19,044 nucleotides of DNA, taken from contig JBAOID010000015.1 in the NCBI GenBank assembly GCA_037045435.1, positions 1-19,044 on the forward strand. The letters run 5' to 3'. Positions 15,810 to 19,044 of this stretch are shown here, piece after piece; position 1 is the first letter of the stretch; each line of letters starts with the position of its first letter. The notes under the pieces are model-generated. The model ran no database searches. It was not told the origin of the DNA and saw only the letters and a program-made list of their open reading frames with translations. The stretch comes from CBDUEF01 sp018063485 (GTDB taxonomy: Bacteria; Pseudomonadota; Alphaproteobacteria; Rhodobacterales; Rhodobacteraceae). The position numbers were made by a program, and so were the translations under genes.

Positions 15810-16783
15810 TGTGCAAGGCCTGCAACTACACCATCCACGGCGCGCAGCACCATTTCGGCTGGGACAATTCCCTGGCCCCGGCGCTGCGCGCCGAACCGGG
15901 CTCGACGATCCGGTTCAACTGTCATGACTTATCGGCGGGCCAGCTTGGCCCGTCGTCCACGGTGGCCGATGTGGTGGCTTTGGATTTCGGCAAGATCAAC
16001 CCGGTGTCGGGGCCGATCTTTGTCGAAGGCGCCAAGGCCCGGTGATGTGCTGAAGGTGACGCTGGACAGCTTTGCCCCGCAGCCTTTTGACGGGCAAGCG
16101 GCTTTGGCTGGACGGCGAATATCCCCGGCTTTCGGCCTGTCTGGCGGATCAGTTCACTCGAGCCCGCGCTGAACGTCTGGTCCTATGATCCATGCCAGCA
16201 TGGCACCTGCGCTTTGGGGCAAATCGGCCCGCGTGCCGCTGAAACCCTTTGCCGGGACCATCGGGGTGGCCCCTGCCGAGAATGGGGCATGCACTCGGTT
16301 GTGCCGCCGCGCCGGGTGGGCGGCAACCTCGACATCCGCGACCTGACGGCGGGGGTGACGCTCTATCTGCCGGTCGAGGTCGAGGGCGCGCTTGTTCAGC
16401 GTGGGCGACACCCATGCCGCGCAGGGCGATGGCGAGGTTTGCGGCACGGCGATTGAATCGCCGATGGACGTGGTGCTGACGCTGGACCTGGTCGAAGAAC
16501 ACGCGCGCTGAAGACGCCCGCGCTTCACCACCCCCGGCCCGGTGACGCGCCATCTGGATGCCAAGGGCTATGAGGCGACCACCGGCATCGGTCCCGACCT
16601 GATGAGCGGCCGCACGCGATGCGGTGGCGGGGATGGTCGATCTGCTCGTGCGCCCAGCAGGGCATTTCGGCGGTCGAGGCCTATATGCTCTGCTCGGTCT
16701 GCGGCGATCTTCGGGTCTCCGAGATCGTTGACATGCCGAACTGGGTTGTCAGCTTCTACTTCCCGCGCTGCGTGTTTGAATGA
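15809..16783 (+). CDS. fmdA: Acetamidase/formamidase family protein (FmdA/AmdA, frameshifted)
   Basis: A cytoplasmic amidohydrolase of the FmdA_AmdA family, which releases ammonia from formamide, acetamide or related amides. The N-terminus has SLAPALRAEPGSTIRFNCHD and LSAGQLGPSSTV, then DFGKINPVSGPIFVEGA and PGDVLKVTLDSF. The middle has MHSVVPPRRVGGNLDIRDL and TAGVTLYLPVEVEGAL, then GDTHAAQGDGEVCGTAIES, the strongest family signature. The end reads SAVEAYMLCSVCGDLRVSEI and VDMPNWVVSFYFPRCVFE. At least six frame breaks occur (near 16037, 16100, 16150-16180, 16275-16290, 16395 and 16510-16520, with others up to 16690). It overlaps the binding protein by one base and the ATPase by four (ATGA at 16780-16783), so it sits inside the transporter operon. 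Formamide versus another amide cannot be settled by sequence. Confidence 0.83.
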
Positions 16784-18587
16784 CGCTTGTGGCAGGATAT
16801 CGCAACAGCTGTTCCGGGGCCGCACGTGGCCCCGGATGTCGTCTTGACCGTTGATCGGCTGACCGTTTCGGTGCGAACCGAAACCGGGGTGAAGACCGCT
16901 GGTGCGCGACCTGTCGTTCACCCTGCGGCGAGGCGAAACCCTGTGCATCGCGGGCGAGAGCGGGTCGGGGAAATCTGATCACCGCGCTTGCGATCATGGG
17001 CCTGTTGCCGCCGCCTGCGGTGCGGGTCACGGGCGGCAGCGATGGCATTGGGGCCGACAGTGCTGACCGAGATTTCCGAGCCGCAGATGCGCGCCATCCG
17101 CGGCGACCGGATCGCCATGATCTTTCAGGAACCGATGACCAGCCTGAACCCGGTGATGACCGTGGGCACCCAACTGGTCGAGGCGATCCGCGCGCATGAA
17201 CCTGTCAGCCGCTGCCGAGCGCCCGCAGCCGCGCGCAAGAAGCCTTGCGCGCGGTGCGGCTGTCGCAACCCGAGCGGCGGATGACGCAATTCCCACATGA
17301 GTTGTCGGGTGGCATGCGCCAACGCGTGATGATCGCGATGGCGCTTGGCCCTGCGTCCCGAGGTGCTGATCGCCGATGAGCCGACCACGGCGCTGGATGT
17401 GACCGTGCAGCGCGAGGTTCTGGACCTTGCTGCGCGATTTGCAGCGCGAAACCGGAACCGCGATCATCTTGATCACCCATGACATGGGCGTGGTGGCCCA
17501 AATGGCCGATCGGGTGATCGTGATGCGCGATGGGGCCATGGTGGAAGCGGCCCCGGTGAACGCAGCTTGTTCACGCCAGCCGCAGGCGCAATATACCCGC
17601 GATCTTCTGGCCGCCGTGCCACGCATGGGGCATGGGGCAGTGCGCGTCGCCCCTGCCGTCCCTTCCCAGACTGTGGCGCGGCTCACCGATGTTGTGGTGC
17701 GCTTTCCGCTCAAAGGCGGGGTGCTTGGCCGCACCACGCATCTGGTTCATGCCGTCGAGGGCGTCAGCCTTGATATCCGCCGAGGCGAGACTTTTGCTCT
17801 GGTCGGTGAAAGCGGCTGCGGCAAATCCACCATCGCCAAGGCCATGGTGGGACTGGTGCCGCATCAGGGCCGGATCGAAATTGCCGGCCAAGTGTTGTCA
17901 GACCTGACCCATGCCCAGCAAAAGGACATGCGCCGCCGGGTGCAGATGGTGTTTCAAGACCCGATGGCCGCCCTTGACCCGCGGATGACGGTGGGGGATC
18001 AGATTGCCGAACCCTTGTTGATCCACAGCATCGGCAGCGCACACGGACCGGCGCAGTCCGCGCCGCCGATCTGATGGCCCGTGTCGGGCTGACCACGGAT
18101 CAGCTTGACCGCTATCCCCACGAATTCAGCGGCGGTCAGCGCCAGCGCATCTGCATTGCCCGCGCTTTGGCCTTGCAGCCCGAGTTGATCATCGCAGACG
18201 AAAGCGTGTCGGCCCTCGATGTCAGTGTGCAGGCGCGGGTGCTGGATCTGCTGCGCGCGCTTGCAAACCGAATTCGGCATCGCCTTTCTGTTCATCAGCC
18301 ACGACATGGCGGTGGTCGAGAATATCTCGGACCGGGTCGGGGTGATGTATCTGGGCCAATTGGTCGAAATGGGCAGTCGCGCGCAGGTTTTTGGCAATCC
18401 GCAACACCCCTACACCCGCCGCCTGATCGAGGCGGTGCCGGTGCCCGATCCCAACCACAGCCCCGCCAGCCACACCCGCTTGTCTGGCGAGGTGCCAAGT
18501 CCGGTGCATCCCTTGGGCCAGACACCCGCGCGGCTTTTGCTGCAAGACATCGGTGCCGGGCATATGGTCGCGCATGAAAGCCGATGA
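16780..18587 (+). CDS. Fused DppD-DppF-type dual ATPase of an ABC transporter (frameshifted)
   Basis: Two nucleotide-binding domains in one polypeptide of about 600 residues, energising the permease pair upstream. The start ATG 16780 overlaps the formamidase stop; an extra G near 16789 then shifts the frame to WQDIATAVPGPHVAPDVVLT. Domain 1 has Walker A GESGSGKS (16953-16976), Q-loop MIFQEPMTSLNPVMTVG, signature ELSGGMRQRV (near 17300) and Walker B LIADEPTTALD. Domain 2 has Walker A GESGCGKST (17805-17831), MVFQDPMAALDPRMTVG, FSGGQRQR, Walker B LIIADESVSALD (Ser instead of the usual Pro) and FLFISHDMAVV. It ends with the oligopeptide-type tail GNPQHPYTRRLIEAVPVPDP. Shifts lie near 16900, 16977, 17040, 17200-17280, 17345, 17425, 17565, 18040 and 18265. 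Fused ATPases are common in this transporter family. Confidence 0.82.
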
Positions 18588-18711
18588 AGATATCAGGCCC
18601 GCGCAGGGAAATCGCAGACCCACCTCATCTGGGGCACCAGACGCAACGGATGAGTGGCAGGCCCAGATGATCCTGTTTGAAGGGTTGCCGCCATCAGAAT
18701 GCAGAACCGTT
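18588..18711. other. No supported gene after the amide operon
   Basis: A 49-codon plus-strand frame starts at ATG 18574, inside the ATPase end, and runs to TAA at about 18723 (MKADEDIRPAQGNRRPTSSG then unremarkable sequence). It has no recognisable domain, and I do not call it a gene. No clear terminator hairpin with a T-tract was found after the ATPase stop. Confidence 0.4.
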
Positions 18712-18885
18712 TCAGTAGGATAAACCGGTCGGAGTGAACAGGCCTGCTCCTATCAGATCGGATTCTTTCGCGGCTTTCCCCAGCTTGATCAGCGAAAGCC
18801 CGGTCGACAAGGAATTCGCCCCCAAAAGCAGACCAAGTGTCCAGACCGGCCTTTACGGCCAGCCGATCAGGATGATGACGCCTAT
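18712..18885 (-). pseudogene. Decayed HdeD/DUF308-like membrane protein fragment
   Basis: On the minus strand one frame reads IGVIILIGWP, then a stop codon, then RPVWTLGLLLGANSLSTGLS followed by LIKLGKAAKESD, ending at TGA 18714-18712. This resembles the last two membrane segments of HdeD/DUF308 proteins, where a GWP motif is followed by LGLLLGxxLLxxGxSLIxLG. No start, no upstream membrane segments and an internal stop are seen, so it is a relic or a badly sequenced gene end. The match is by eye and moderate. Sequence from 18886 to 19044 shows no further supported gene. Confidence 0.42.
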
Positions 18886-19044
18886 TCTCCTTCTCGAACG
18901 TCATGGGACCAGCATAAGATAACCAGTCGACGATGCGTGCTTGTTGGCTGAACCTTACAACTGCGAAAGGTTCGGGCCTGACGAAGGCCAGCCCACCCGC
19001 GCTGATAGAAGAGGCAGCCCGGAAGAGCTGAGCAGAGCGATAAG

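Noticed and set aside
12780..18300. Programmed frameshifting as an explanation for the many frame changes
   Set aside because: Too many breaks, in both directions, without shared slippery sites, and in ordinary transporter genes.

Overview
The window is GC-rich, tightly packed alphaproteobacterial DNA, most likely from the Rhodobacteraceae/Roseobacter group. That guess rests on codon usage, 1-8 nt ATGA-type gene overlaps and gene content, not on a marker gene. No tRNA, rRNA, CRISPR array or intact insertion sequence was seen.

Region A (about 35-10259) looks like a dedicated glycolipid or lipid-A-like assembly and export island. On the minus strand, reading leftwards from 4815, an apparent operon runs LptF-type permease, LptG-type permease, a DUF2334-type polysaccharide deacetylase, a lipid-A-disaccharide-synthase-related protein, and a family 2 glycosyltransferase. 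Divergent from it on the plus strand are a Gfo/Idh/MocA dehydrogenase and a DegT/DnrJ aminotransferase, the arrangement of GnnA/GnnB, which make a 3-amino UDP-GlcNAc. An extended SDR epimerase follows on the minus strand, then an lpxA-lpxD pair on the plus strand. Together the genes could make a 3-amino nucleotide sugar, acylate it twice, couple and trim it, and move the lipid across the periplasm. Neither fabZ, lpxI/lpxH, lpxK nor bamA is present, so this may be an accessory set beside the housekeeping lipid A genes.

Region B (about 10549-18587, plus strand) is an amide-utilisation operon: AmiC-type amide sensor, AmiR-type ANTAR antiterminator, Dpp/Opp-type permeases in the order C then B, an SBP_bac_5 binding protein, a formamidase/acetamidase, and a fused two-domain DppD-DppF ATPase. 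Between the likely promoter and amiC lies an intrinsic-terminator-like hairpin with a T-tract, a natural target for AmiR. The model is: amide bound by AmiC frees AmiR, AmiR reads through the terminator, and the cell takes up an amide-containing compound and releases ammonia.

The tail (18588-19044) has no intact gene, only a decayed HdeD/DUF308-like fragment on the minus strand.

A strong technical feature is the clustering of single-base frameshifts at both flanks (35-2621 and about 12780-18300), with two more in the aminotransferase gene. Protein similarity continues perfectly in another frame after each break, so I read them mainly as sequencing or assembly indels. Several gene spans below are therefore reconstructed across frames.
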